Positions 1 to 12,050 of a stretch of 64,000 nt of DNA are shown piece by piece; position 1 is the first letter of the stretch, and every line of letters starts with the position of its first letter. The notes under the pieces were generated by a model, which was not told the DNA's origin, ran no database searches, and was given only the letters and a program-made list of their open reading frames with translations. The position numbers and the translations under genes are program-made. Source of the stretch: Galerina marginata. Lineage: Eukaryota > Basidiomycota > Agaricomycetes > Agaricales > Galerinaceae. The stretch lies in the NCBI GenBank assembly GCA_023014335.1, contig JAECYW010000002.1:3720001-3784000 (forward strand), given 5' to 3'.

Positions 1-723
1 TTTGCAAGGCTTGTAGCTCATGCCGACATGTATGGAGGTCCATAAATTAAGCTGATTCTGATTCTTATTAAACTGATATATGACATATAGGCAAGTTCAC
101 TCCTCAAGCAAAAAATTGACGAAGTTGGAAAATGCATGAAATCAATATTTTCACCGAAACCTGTTGTTGCACACCGGAAAATGAATAAAAAGCCAAACTT
201 TATGGTCAGTCCCGGCTGTCTACTAGCTATCTAGAATATCTTGTTAGGGAATCATCAAAGGCAAACTTGTTCACGAGAAATAGACAAAATGATTTTGGGA
301 CATTACTTTTTCCGTGTTAGTGTACCTGTCAGATCAGGAACCGGCTTAATCACACCTGGGATATTTAATGATAACTAGCTGGGTGGCACATAAACATTGC
401 ATGTCTAATACTATATAAAACCCGTGGTTAAGGAGGCAGCACTGGTGGCTGCATTAGCCGTGTCAATGCCAGTGGAAGGGGCGGAGTGGGGAGCATCAAA
501 ACACGTCGACACTGGTCGAAAGTTTGAAGGTGGCGGAGCTGCGTCAAACATGCAGACAGCCGTGGAAGAGGTGGTGGCGGAGCTGGATCAACCACATTGA
601 TAGCAGGCCTAGAGGCGGGGCGGTGCGCCTGCCTAAACAAAGGCGGTTCAAAACGCAGATGTGGATGTTAATAAAGCGAATAACACAAGATATGTGACGA
701 AGGATGCTATTTATGTCTAACTG
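1..723. other. Intergenic edge, no gene seen
   Basis: No convincing coding region is visible in this stretch at the window edge. A TATA-like string lies near 411-420, and a proline-rich open frame (428-640, minus) overlaps simple low-complexity sequence. I see no homology or splice pattern that would make it a gene. Confidence 0.5.
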
Positions 724-1492
724 TTAGATCCTTCCATTCTCTTGCGATCGCTCCAATGTCGCTATTTTTTTCTGCAGCGCTTCGTTCTCTTCCCTCAATG
801 CTTCAATATTCTCTTGCGATCGCTTCTCCAAACTGCCAAGTTTGTTATGCAGCGCCTCGTTCTCTTGCTTCAATGTTTCGAGCCTTTGGAAGACGGCGTC
901 TCCTTGTAGATCTCTGTTGTAAGAGTAATACATAACTATAGTTTTAGTTTTGGAGGTGTAAATTACGAGGATTTTGAGTGCACAATTTGAAAAGCAAGGG
1001 CAAACATATGATGAGCCTAGTGCCAAAAATCGAAAGGAAGAGGAATGCTTACCGTTTGAACAAGCTTTCACCCAAGTACCCCCCGAAACGAGAATATTAT
1101 TGGCCAGAATGAACACGTTATGAAAGAAGCCGCCTGATATTATGATATCTATCCTGAGGTTAACGAGAGGCCCAAGCAAACAGGTTGCGCATTTACTGTC
1201 GTGAATTGAGAGCGCAAACGTGCGCAGCGCGGGGGTGGTCGTCGTTGAGTCTACAAGGGTCAGGCTGTGGAACTTGTGCTATCCTTAGAAACTTACCGTT
1301 GCTTCTGGTATCGCTTGCGGAAGTACCGTCTATTGCTCAAATGAGCTGAGTATTCGAGAACGAGTCTAAAGAGACTTACGCGGTTCGGTCATTGTGGATG
1401 CTAGAAAGAAGAGATCTTTGAGAACGAAAGAGTCGAAAGGCGGTGTACAATTCACCGTCAACGTAGACATTTCCATTTGGTGTAGCAGCCAT
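724..1492 (-). CDS. Small coiled-coil protein, five exons, function unknown
   Basis: I built a coherent five-exon model: 1492-1380, 1329-1297 (a 33-nt microexon), 1250-1197, 1153-1053 and 935-724. All junctions are GT-AG and the total is 513 nt, or 170 residues. The start is the ATG opening MAATPNGNVYVDGEL. The N-terminal half is basic and aromatic (ARYFRKRYQKQ). The last 55 or so residues are a heptad-rich coiled coil with an internal duplication: ENEAL..KLGSLEKRSQENIEAL is followed by ENEAL..KIATLERSQEN. I do not recognise the family. The coiled coil suggests dimerisation or a protein-protein contact, which is inference. The exact phase match across four introns is the main evidence that this is a real gene and not a chance frame. 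Confidence 0.55.
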
Positions 1493-2283
1493 GACTGAAC
1501 TGTCCTTAAACAAAAGAGGAGGTAGACGAAGAGGCGGGGGTGATCGACGACGGTGTAACGGACAAGACAAACTCAGTGAGTTAGTTAGACGTCCAATTAT
1601 GGTCATACCAATAATTTAAATGAGCGCCTATTCTGGAGCGATAACAAATCGCTCAACGTGAAATCTAGAAGCCCACATATCGACTTTCTCGGCAGCCCAT
1701 ACTGCTTTAGCAGGTTTTTGAACAGACGGTTGACCGCCGAAGTTCTGTGGGTGGACCAGACTCATTATATGTCGCGGTTCTCGGTATGATTCTTCATGGT
1801 CTCAGAGCCCAGATCTTTGGAGGAGATAGCTTTGGCATCCTCAGTATTACTCCCTTGCGCGAGGATACGTCACCTCTGACCGGCTCTGTCCAGATCGCGA
1901 GTGCTCGCGGGCATCCTGAACGGATTTGAAGGTGCGTATATGCCACGTTCGAAATTCACTGATGTCTTCCTTACAGCTAATCTATGCCGCTGTTGGTATT
2001 ACTGTCTCTTCGCCAACCGTGAAAGTTGCACATTTGGTTAATTGGTATACAAGGCTGATTTCGACCGCACTTGCAGATCAAGAGGGATCCTCTGGTCAGA
2101 AAGCTTATCTCACAGATTACAAATGCTCTCGATTCTTTGCACTACAGTCGCTCAATACCCGATATACGTTCGGTCACTTTTCCCTTGACCACGAATCTCC
2201 AATTCAGGCCCAAGGGCGTGTCGAAAACATCGCCAACAGCTGCCGAAATTCTGCTTTACTCCTATGTATACCCTAGGTTTGGC
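1493..2283 (+). other. Unassigned stretch with open frames, possible gene relic
   Basis: Plus-strand open frames at 1747-1929 and 1926-2276 could be joined by a short GT-AG intron near 1931-1975. The predicted peptides are unremarkable and I recognise no family. The sequence may be the remains of a gene or simply the flank of the transposon relic that ends at 2284. No function is proposed. Confidence 0.25.
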
Positions 2284-4704
2284 TTAGTCCTCTGAACCAC
2301 CACTGTTGCGCTTTTTCCAGAGTTTCAAAGCTGCTGTAAGCTCCTTTTGACCATCACGTAAAGCTCGATAACGATGAAGATCTTCTGACTCAAGATCAAT
2401 GAAAGAAAAGGTTGACTGTTGTGGAGGGATCTTTGAGTCGAGGAGGCATAGAAACTGGATCGAAGGCAAGAGTAGAAATTGTTTTGTTTGAAAATAGCTG
2501 TGGCATCCGGCGCCGAGCGAAATTGCCGAGCAAGTCGGAACTGATAAAGCTGCACACCTAAGTACGAGATTGCTGCGATGGTCGAAGACTCCGGAACGGC
2601 ACTGTGTTTGCCATTTTTTCCTCCGGTTTTCGAATACAGGGCTACAACTATGAGAACATCCGTTTGTATCTCGTCTTGCGATGGAACAAAGCTTACTATA
2701 GCCAATCATTACCCCGTTTGCCGTCAAAACAAACCCATAATCGCCGACTACCAGAGGGCGGATCACAGTCACTCGAGAATCAACTAATTCCACCAACTTC
2801 TGCACCTTGGCCGTTACAAAAACATCTTTGCGTTTCTTTGCAGTCTGTAAGGTGAATAAATCAGTGATTGAAAGCTACAATTAGTCGAGCATAGGCACAC
2901 CTGTCTCGCAACTGCAGCAGCAGCATTTACAGCATTTCCCGCAGGAATGGTGTCAGTTGTGCCGCCAGATGCAGGTGCAGTCCATCGCACTCCACGGAGG
3001 GTACCAGTGCCGATCGCTTTATCATCCCGTGCCTCCTTTAGAGCCTGATGAAACTCCCATATGATTTGCTCGCGCATGGTCCCATTGCCTGGTTTTGATT
3101 TCTTTGTTCGTACACCATTGGCAGCCTGCTTGGTTTGGTGTTGGCGCCTCATTGATGAGCATCTCGAAGTCAAGGTCGTCGTATCGAACCATTCCATGAC
3201 CAAGGGGCCGACTCGGCGCGTCAGGTGCCCGTACTGCTGGAAGGTTTGACTGGCCTATGCTCGTAACCCGCTGGATTTGAGTGTACTCGTCTGATATCAC
3301 TGCATCCATTTCTTCATTGTCAGTGTGGGCAAAGTTTTTTCTGAAAATGGAGCAAGTTGGTTACGGAAATATAAATAAAATAGAAGACGCACACAATGGC
3401 AGCATCTTCCGCAGCTAGAGAGAGAGCGGCCGAAGTCAAACTGAGACAGATTTCGTCAACCTTCCGATTACGTGACAAAATTGAACTATTTTCTTCAGCA
3501 TCATCCAAAATTTTGTGCAACTCCTCAGCTTCGCATACGTCACCATCGTCATCAGACTTGAAGTCCAATTCGAGGACATCCAAACCATCATCTAGCCAGG
3601 ATTGGATGCTCGGTAACCAGATAGGTGGTTGAGCATTGGTTGGGGCGATGTAATACGTCTGCATTGACTCCAAGAAGGGAAATCAAACTATTTGCCTCTT
3701 GCGCAGCTTGCTATGCGAGGACTTTAATCTCCGCACCCGTTGGGTAAGTGGACAACGCAACTAAATCGAGGCCTTCATGATCAAAGTAGGTGTGCGAGTA
3801 CCCAGAAGCACGGGCCTTTGCACTCGAGGATTTGCCTCGAAGGACAGCTTCGTGAAGCTTGATGCGAAGTTTTGGAATCATGTATAGGAAGTCATGGAAA
3901 GTAAAAATCCTTAATTACATGTCGAGCTTCTCTGAAAACATGTTCACATGCCTCACTCGAGTGTAGATAGAGCAGCAGAGGGGCCGGCTTGGATAAATGG
4001 TCATGATGAATAATGACGAGCGCGACGAGACCTTCGATAATGATACTACGAAGGATGTCATTGGCTTCACGAGAAATGACGTAGTGATCCTTTCGGTAGC
4101 CGCAGGTTGTCAAAAAGGCCTCCCATGAGTCGAGGAAGTAGCGTGCTCGAAGGACCAACATGATATGTTCAGAATGCCCCATGCTGCGATTTTGGTAGGC
4201 GTCGATTAATTCTCCAAAAACGAAAAGGTAGACAATTGCGCCAACATAATCGGGGTGGTGGTCTGTCAGATACTTGTGAACATCAGCCGAAAAAAGTCGG
4301 ACAGTTGCATTGTCATCCTGACGGTCGAGTTTGGTAACATCTGCTGAAAAGTGGTGTCCCAGCACCGTGGACATTGTCAACGATGTGGCAGTAGAGTGAG
4401 ACATAGTTTCCAAAGGTCAACAGCCTTGCACCAGAAAAGAGGTTGTTTCGGAGAGTGACTTGTAACCAGCCGGAGAATGGGGGAGAGGAGGAGAACCTCG
4501 CTCTAACGAGGGCCATCAGCATCACCTCTTAGAGGGAGTGGTCCCCAGTCTACAATTCTTGAAGGCATGCTTTGAGTCCTGGATCATGCAGATGAGCTGA
4601 CTGCGATAAACTCCAAATTCGATGACTGTTGGCTTGTCCCCAGGGCGCGGGTTGTTGATGATATAACGCCGCTTTGATGTCTCGTCCAAAAAGAGTCTTT
4701 GCAC
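2284..4704 (-). pseudogene. Transposon-type protein of a repeated agaricomycete family, degraded
   Basis: The C-terminal two thirds of a large protein can be read with interruptions. It includes a block with KLDRQDDNA, then LVLRARYFLDSW, then HSSEACEHVF..RHVIKDF, and a downstream block with KARASGYSHTYFDHEGLDL. I know this block order from a high-copy agaricomycete family that behaves like a transposon gene, but I cannot assign a named superfamily. At least three one-base frameshifts break it: a lost base near 4340, an extra T in a T run near 3895, and one near 2500. An intron is plausible near 4450-4550. The 5' part is missing upstream of 4704, where the next element's 3' end begins at 4854. 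It is a non-functional relic on present evidence. Confidence 0.6.
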
Positions 4705-4853
4705 GGCTCATTCGACCTGTGTTCTATCACATGCACATGATATCACAACAGTTCCTTTATTGATTAACCCATCGAGAACTTTTTTGAGTAGTACATGTGA
4801 ACTTTTTAGTATCTACAGGATGATTGAGGGTATATCGGAGTGATGGAAATGCC

Positions 4854-7800
4854 TCAGGCTTGACTTGCCATCTCGGTATCATCCTCCTCCGCCTCCAGTT
4901 CTGATATCGTTCGTTTCTTCGGTACTACCGAGCCTGTCTTGTTTGCTGCCATCATCTCCTCTTTCTTCTTCTGTGCTGTGCGTGCTTCTAACTTTGCTTT
5001 CTGTGTGGCTCGAAGGCTGCGTGCAATTTCAATATGTTTTGCTTTTCGAACCTCAAGTGGATAAAGGGGGATGGGAGAAACAAGTGAACGCTCCAAAACT
5101 GCTCGAAGGTGGTGTGCATTGTGGAATGCATGGGTGTTAATGACAAAGCGTTCAACTGGTTTGTGTTCAATATAGCTATTGAATAAACCTGATTCAACTC
5201 GCTCCTGCATTAAAGGCTGTTTGCCTGATGCTGTACATTTTGCACGTGGGCAATCATGCTGCACATTGTAAAGGAATCCTAAATCCTGCAAGAGTTACTC
5301 AGTGCATGATATTAAAGATAGAGACCAGTGTACATACAGTAGAAGGAATAACAGCATACATCATTTCCTCATGACGTCGAGCTAGCATTGGCATTCCAAA
5401 GATTTCATGTCGAATATTGCAGACTTCGAAAATATCAAGCACAACAATAGCACGTTTGCCTTCAGATTCCGCCAAGATTTCAACAATGCGACCAGTGACA
5501 GATTGTTTGGCCTAGTATAAGAAGGGTTGAAGCAAATTACACTCAGATAATAACAGTCAACTTACATTGAATGGCGATGTTGCAAAGACCCATGAACCTA
5601 CTAAACACTTATCTCCAGAACTTGCAACAGCAAATCTGCAGGCCGTCCATTGTGAATCAGGACTTTCTAAAGAGTTCACAGCCTTGGTCCCTTGCGTCTG
5701 GAGCCATGGGATGTACTTTCGCCACTCAACCTTTCCATGTGCATCTCGCTTGAGAGGTTCTAATCTAAAAGAGCCTAAACATTGTAAGCAAACTGAGTTA
5801 TATAGTGAAAGTTGAGGCCTACCATTAACAAGCTTCTCATTACTGGTCCAACCCAAAAGAGCTTGAAGTGTTGGGTGATCATGAATGAAGTTTCGGACAG
5901 AAGGCCCTGCTCTCTTCCATTCTCCATCACCTGTTGGCCACCAACCACCAGTCAGACGATATTTAAGTACTTCTTGACTGGCCAATTGGAAGGCTATGTC
6001 CCGACTTGGGGCAAGGTGGTTTGAGTAGATAGAGCAGAACCTAAAGATAGCATTGAAACATTCAAAGGTCTCTGTTGCAACCCCAACCAGAGGTCCAAAA
6101 CGGAGAATGTCTGCTTTCAAGTGCACAAGAAGGTGGAGTTTCTGCTTCGATGTCATTTTTGACGGGTCAATCAAGGCAAATAGGTCAAGCACATTTGCAG
6201 CTGCAATTTCAACATCTGACTGCAAACAAATCATTGAGAAAATAGCAGGATAAATCAATATGTTTCAATGTACCAGGTATTCTTCCATATTTAATATTTC
6301 TGGAATCCACAAAAGCGCAGTAAGCTCTCCAACTGCTTTAGTAAGAAGAAACCGAGTGGCATCTACAAGATCATAGACATGAAACACATTGACCTGTGCA
6401 ATAGTTTTAAACTGCCGTCCAATTAGTGAGTTGGCATATTGCATGATATAGTTGGCTCGAATTGCATGTATAGAAAGCCCAGATGTGTCAGTTGATTGCA
6501 AACGAATTGAATATGTCTGTTTCTGACTGGCTGTCCACAAGGTATGCGAGCCGTGCCACAGATATTTCACAATACCCAGAAGAATGGTGTGAAGAATTTC
6601 CACTGGAGTATCAACAGCAGCATCAAATCCTGTCAGATAATAAGATCCAACAATGACTGCAAAATTGAGAGGGAAGTGCTCACCATCTAACTTCGAAAAT
6701 GGATTATAGATCTCATCTTTATGCTCTTGCACCCAAGAGAGCAATTCACTCTGAATATCGGCTGTAGTCCGTCCAGGGTGTTCCTTGCGCAATGTTCGTG
6801 CTCGATCTATAAGATAATCAATCCAATATTGGGTGTAAGCATCTTTTACGCCATTCTTAGTCTGCTGATTTTGCACATGCTGAGCAACACCCAGACAGGC
6901 CAATTGAACCTGGTATTCAACATCTGAGACAGTCTCTTCAGCAGAGCGAGGTTCACCAGGCTGGATATTTCAATTTAGTAAGCACACCGAATTAAACACA
7001 ATTACTGCCCACCTCAAAGAGACGATGGAAACCTTCATCAGATTCTTTAACTTCATGTGTCCCACCAACATGGCACTTCCTGCACAGCTGATTTCCGTTT
7101 CCACCAATGTGGCCACAGACTTCACTTTGTGCAGGGTTATCTGATGGACCGCAATTAATGTTTATCTTGAATCGCATTTGAGCTCCTGATGTCCCATGAC
7201 GAACTTTCACAGGTTTTGTATGTGTTGACCTATTGATTAATTAGTACCGGTGTGATATTTGAAAAAAATGTCATACTCAATAACCTGTTTAATACCGTGG
7301 AACTGCTCAGTAAAGCTAGCAACTGGTGAGGTCGATACAAAATGTGTGTGGAATTCTTGTTGAAGAAGCTTTCGGGGTAGGTTTCAGTGACTGATATAGA
7401 TGTTCCAGTGTTTATTCCAGCTCTTGGTTCGGTTTCCAGATACATCATCGCCAAAAATATCTATCCAGCTGGTATATAGGGGATCGCCTTCTGCTAATGC
7501 GCGGTCTGGGTTAGGCATACGTGCTGGATATCCAGATTCCATAGCCTGACCTATTCTTCATGAGCAGTTTCAATATGCAAAACAAGTGTAACTTACAATT
7601 CCAGGTTGGAAGCGATCCCATGTCCCTCAAATCTAGGAAATTGTTCTGTAAATCGGACGCCTTTACAAGAATTGTTTCACTATCAATCACGTTTGCGACA
7701 AACTAGAGGGCTATCAACGCCTTGAACTAATTACAGTCATCTGTAAAAAATTCCGTACCTCGTGATCAAACTTGACGGCATATGCATCTGCGTAGACCTT

Positions 7801-9149
7801 TCCGCTTTCGTCCTCCAGCCATCGTACTGGAATGATAAAAGTACCGTTCTTGAGGCGTGTAAGTTCATCGATGTAGTAGTGGCAGTTGCCGGCATCATAC
7901 ATAGGGCTTAATGCATGTGGATTGACGTCCTTCCGCCATTTCTGCGCATGATAAACCTCAGAAATAACACCATCCCGAGGAATCACTGGATAACGACGAA
8001 TATGACCGCATACCGCGGGATTGGCCCAATCCTAAAGAGAACAAATCTAGCCAGATGTAGACGGTGTAAAGATTTTACACACCATAGCAATCAGAGTACG
8101 CAAGTCATTCATGGAATAAACATTGCCTTTAGGAGACTTGTGATGGGTAGTTGGTACGCCCGTTGATTTGCGGAGAGATGCCTGTGTCCGACGGAGATGG
8201 TGTAAAGAGGGGACGTCGCGGGCACCGCCTTCACGCAGTATCCAAAGAAACACATTCATAAGCGAGTTGGAAATTCGCATTCTAGGGAGGTTGTCGAGGG
8301 TGTCGAGGAGGAACATCTATCACAAAGGGGATTGTACATTTAATCACTACTTGGACGGTTAGAACGTCTACTCACCATCTTTGATTCGTAAGGCGCCCAG
8401 GCATCCGAAATCTTGGGTTGACTTGCGCCTCGCGGCTCTTCAGTAAGTATGTCCGCCGCATCAGGTGCATTCAAGTCTATCCAGATCACGATAAGCAATG
8501 TGTATGAAAATACTTCAAGGAACTATGCTTACGCGCATTCCGTAGCAACTCGGATAGAATATCATCTTGCTCCAACTCGTCCAGCAGTAATTTGCCGTCG
8601 TTCGGATCCTCTTCGGCGAGGAAGTCTGCGCCGTGCCAAAGATCGAAATCGGTGGCCTCCCGTTCCAGGCGCTTCCTCTCTTCGGCTGCAGCGAATAGGG
8701 GGTCAATTCCTGCATCAAAGGCATCGTTTCCGAGCGCGTAGCGGTCCCACATTCCTTGCTCTTCCTCACTTTGCTGAGGCGCATGTGCCCTTGCAGTAGC
8801 TTTAAGTTGGATTGTTGAAGATAGTATAATAAAATCCATGTCCTCTTCCATGGCACTTTCTTCTTGCAAGGACCGTTCTCCAGATTTTTCTGAGAATTCT
8901 TTGATTCTCTGGGCCTCGACAGAGTTGGCATGGTTTTCCGACTTCAAGTGATTGGCCACACTTCCCTTGTTAATCCACCCACTGCCATTTTGTTGGCGTG
9001 CCGCAAGACACACGGTGCATCGAACTTTGAGGCCGTCATCAGAACTTTCTACAACTAAGAATCGTTCACACGCAACTCCAGAAAATGGCATAGAACTTGG
9101 AAAACTTACATTCAGGCAGCGGGTTTTGTGGCTTGCGTCCTCTTGCCAT
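4854..9149 (-). pseudogene. Near-intact transposon-type multi-exon gene with one nonsense codon
   Basis: More than ten exons on the minus strand spell a roughly 1000-residue protein from MARGRKPQNPLPE (9149) to a stop at 4854. Near the N-terminus is a zinc-finger-like C..C..H..H unit (VRCTVC, then NHLKSENH). Next come an acidic stretch and the conserved blocks LDTLDNLPRMRISNSL, SPKGNVYSMNDLRTLIAMDW, VPVRWLED-like, NCGPSDNPAQSEVCGHIGGNG, DTPVEILHTILLGIVKYLWH and RFVINTHAFHNAHHLRA. This architecture belongs to a family repeated widely in Agaricomycetes. The zinc finger and the VEILH..LLGIVKY block suggest a transposase relative, possibly CACTA-like, which is inference. A TGA at 7384-7386 interrupts an otherwise open exon (CAC-TGA-AAC; CGA is expected from the family), consistent with a C-to-T change at CpG. 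Confidence 0.65.
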
Positions 9150-9690
9150 GGAATGAGTCAAACGGAAGAACGATACGACCGTTTGAAGTCATAAACTATG
9201 TCACGTGATAAGAGGGACTATGAATGCCCACGTGAGTGATGACCTTGCCTGCTGGCCACTCCAGGACGAATAAGCGACTGGTCATTTCCTTACGAAGACC
9301 TGTAAGGATTATTTTCAACTCCTTAGAGACCCAATTAGAACACGTGTATCACTGGCCTCCTCATTTTCACTAAACCAACTGCTGCTGTGGCCTAATGAAC
9401 GGCATCACAAAAGAGAAGGGTCACGCATAGTGAGGAGAGTCGGTCGGACCATGCATAGGTATTTGACGACACAATATTAACGGCATCCTCCCTGGCATGC
9501 ATGGCTAGTGAAAATTGATAATAGACATGAGCATAGTGCTACAATCTGAAGGACTCTAACAAAGAGATATTTCGCAACAAGTAATTATCTGGTCTCCTCC
9601 TGCACTATCAGGAATAAAGAACAGTTGAGGATTTTCAAATGACACAGACAAAAGGAAGCGGATCTTCCTGAATGCAATATCGTAGTGTTC
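9150..9690. other. Intergenic, nothing recognised
   Basis: This is the upstream flank of the transposon-type gene that starts at 9149. I see no gene, repeat or RNA that I can support. Confidence 0.5.
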
Positions 9691-9691
9691 A

Positions 9692-10444
9692 TTAATTAAT
9701 TTGGGGCAGGGGCGTTGGCGAGGCCAATGACGAGTACGTTTGTGACTTGCAGATTTCCCGGAGTCCGTGGAAATGCCTGTGAAGGAAGATGAAGGGATTT
9801 GCAGCGACAACAATACAAGTGCAAACGTCGAAATAGGAAGGGGAAAGGCGGCGGAGGGCTTGAAACAGGCTAGCGGAATGAAGAACCAACAGAATCTAGT
9901 TAAAGACCGTCAGTTTAAGTCAGCAGTAGATAGAAGAATATGACTGACACATATCTGTGAATTGATGCCGCCATTCAAGTGCTACTATGCTAGTTCTATC
10001 CTCAGGAGGACGAACACAGCCGGGCTACTACAGAGGAACGACAACACGACCAAGGACATTCCTGTTTAACAAGTGCCACCTCCAACAACAGCCCATAGAC
10101 TGACCAACGCGACCTTCTCTCTCCATCGAAATTACAGTCCATACCACGACTTACAAGTACTTTGCGCGGAGATGGCCGCACGCGGACAGTCTAGAACGAC
10201 GAGCCACTTGATGTGCCCGACATATCGCCCATATCGTGCTTTTGTAAAAAGCGTGAAAGGACGTCCGGCCCAAACGGAACCGACAGTCGTATCGTTCTCT
10301 GACCAGCCAGTAATGCCCATGTCGGGATCCAATCACAGCAAGTTGCAGAGGAGCCTTAAATAAACACAAGCAGAACCAGCTAGACGTAATAATTTGCAAC
10401 ACGCCTGTATCATTCGGTTGCATGAATTTCCGTATCGACCGCAT
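9692..10444 (-). repeat. Dispersed repeat copy (inverted relative to 39.9-40.6 kb)
   Basis: Read on the minus strand, this segment matches 39911-40600 on the plus strand. The shared landmarks are CTGGCTGGTCAGAGAACGA, then GCACGATATGGGC, CACATCAAGTGGCTCGTCG and AAGTCGTGGTATGG, and finally CCTGTTT..AGCCCTCCGCCGCC. Part is also present at about 30.7-30.85 kb. The copies look like exon and intron pieces of one host-like or transposon-borne gene: a translatable block around ITGWSENDTTVGS is present in two copies. No copy is intact and I cannot name the parent gene. Confidence 0.5.
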
Positions 10445-10586
10445 CGGTTACACATTGAGAATCAGACCACCGTGCATCTTGAAGATCCTCTTGTCGATAA
10501 TGATGGCGTTCGGAAGGAGATTGAAGTGATATTTCGACGTTTTCCATAATTTGATGTCATATCTCCGCTTATCTGGAGCGAAGTGA

Positions 10587-11090
10587 TTAGAAATGAGGCC
10601 AGGCATCTATCGAGATCGAAGGCATAAGGCAACTCACATTCGCCATGAAAGTTATATATCCTGGTGATATTGGGGCATCCGTGATTACCTCACAGAATGA
10701 AGACGTTTTGATCTTGTAAGCGAGGAGCAGACAGGCTGACTCTAGAGACTCCTTCCGTCTGTCTACGTAGTCATCGAGGAAGAGGCCATTTGCCAAGAGG
10801 ACGAATGCCTTATCATATGACAGGACTGACGCCGCCATTTAGGTGTAACAATGCCTGTCCTGAGTCTCATCGAGAGGGCCAGTGCCTCAGTGACGGGACC
10901 TCCGAAAACAGGGTGCAAAAATCTGGTCATTTTCGACAAGAAGACAGATCCTCAGTGTCGTCGGTGGTCTTGTATATCGGTTGGGTGTCTTGAAGAAGGT
11001 CCGTTGTTGTGTTGGTTATTTGGCCCTGCTTGGTGTGGGGTTTGGATCCCAATAACACCAAATGACCGTTGATTAATTATCAAGGCGACT
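10587..11090 (-). repeat. Dispersed repeat copy with DDYVDR block
   Basis: The minus strand encodes a short open frame containing [21 protein letters not shown] similar block ([12 protein letters not shown]) occurs on the plus strand at 36950-37040. The adjoining part (10840-10960) matches, inverted, the sequence with CACTGAGGCAC and GGACAGGCATTGTAACACT near 36.75-36.85 kb and 30.27-30.35 kb. The same two pieces therefore sit side by side at two places in opposite orientation. They are relics of one repeated gene of unknown identity. Confidence 0.45.
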
Positions 11091-11134
11091 TGAATTCTTG
11101 GAAGCTCGAAGTCCAGCCATGTCAGCTATATTTC

Positions 11135-12050
11135 TATATGAAACACTGCAATTTCCCAAAAGCCTGTTATACATCCAGAGTGGGTTTTTCCAATACTGCC
11201 TTTTTGCAGTCCCTACGTTTTACATATCTATAGGGTGGGTAGGCATGCTAGGAATACGTATATGGGTGCTCTGGGGGTGCGGGATGTAGTAAATACATGT
11301 AAACAATGCCCCCCATGATGTTGGGCACTGTATAATAGGTGCTGCTCATCATTTGGGCGCTTTTGGGCGCCTTTAGGCGCGGGAATAAATCATCCAGGGT
11401 CTTCAAATATTGATAGCAATTAAAATTGGCTGCTGCTCATCATTGGGGGCGGGTTTCGGGGCTGAAAAAGCGCCAGGGGGTATATTTTAGTACCCACATT
11501 CCATCTGGGATGTTGGTCACCCCGTCGGGGATGTTCGACACACCTAACTCGAATCTGCAAACGGATCCCATGAGTCCCGACGGGGTCCTAGTTCCATTTT
11601 CGGACGCGTCCCGCGCCTTTTCGGCTTCTATTGGATGAGCGATAAAAATAGATTCGTGTAGTTTTCGTGCTATATTGCTCTCATTATTTCTGTCCCGCCA
11701 CTTATCAATGTATATTTGTAATGTCCTTGTAAATACGAAACTAATGATATAATTTTTATTGCGAAATGTGACCTGGAAGTGGTCAAACGAGTTAATGATA
11801 CCTACGGGCTCCGTAGGATGAGTGTTATAAATAGATTACTACGACATACCCGCCGTTTTTGCCATATCCCGATCTCAGTTCGCCTTTCCCTTCACTTGTG
11901 TAGACACAGCTGTAATCAGCTTGAAAATGCGAATCCATTCATACCAGTTTTATGAATAAATACCTACTGGAAGGCCCAGTTATATCCTCCAGCTCTCATT
12001 TGTTGTGATAGAGAAAAGATCAAAGCAAATTATTCAACCAAACTCTACGA
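11135..12050 (+). repeat. Left arm of the inverted-repeat element
   Basis: The arm pairs with 15230-16147. It carries a 70-codon open frame at 11426-11638 (MAAAHHWGRVSGLKKRQG...) whose counterpart in the right arm (15645-15857, minus) differs at only a few residues. Both frames lack ribosomal, promoter or domain evidence, so the conservation most likely reflects recent arm homogenisation and not coding selection. Past about 11940 the similarity is weaker but still followable. Confidence 0.65.

Noticed and set aside
10587..10838. Cyclin-like reading of the [10 protein letters not shown] frame
   Set aside because: Only a few residues resemble a cyclin box and the second copy (36.95 kb) does not extend the match.
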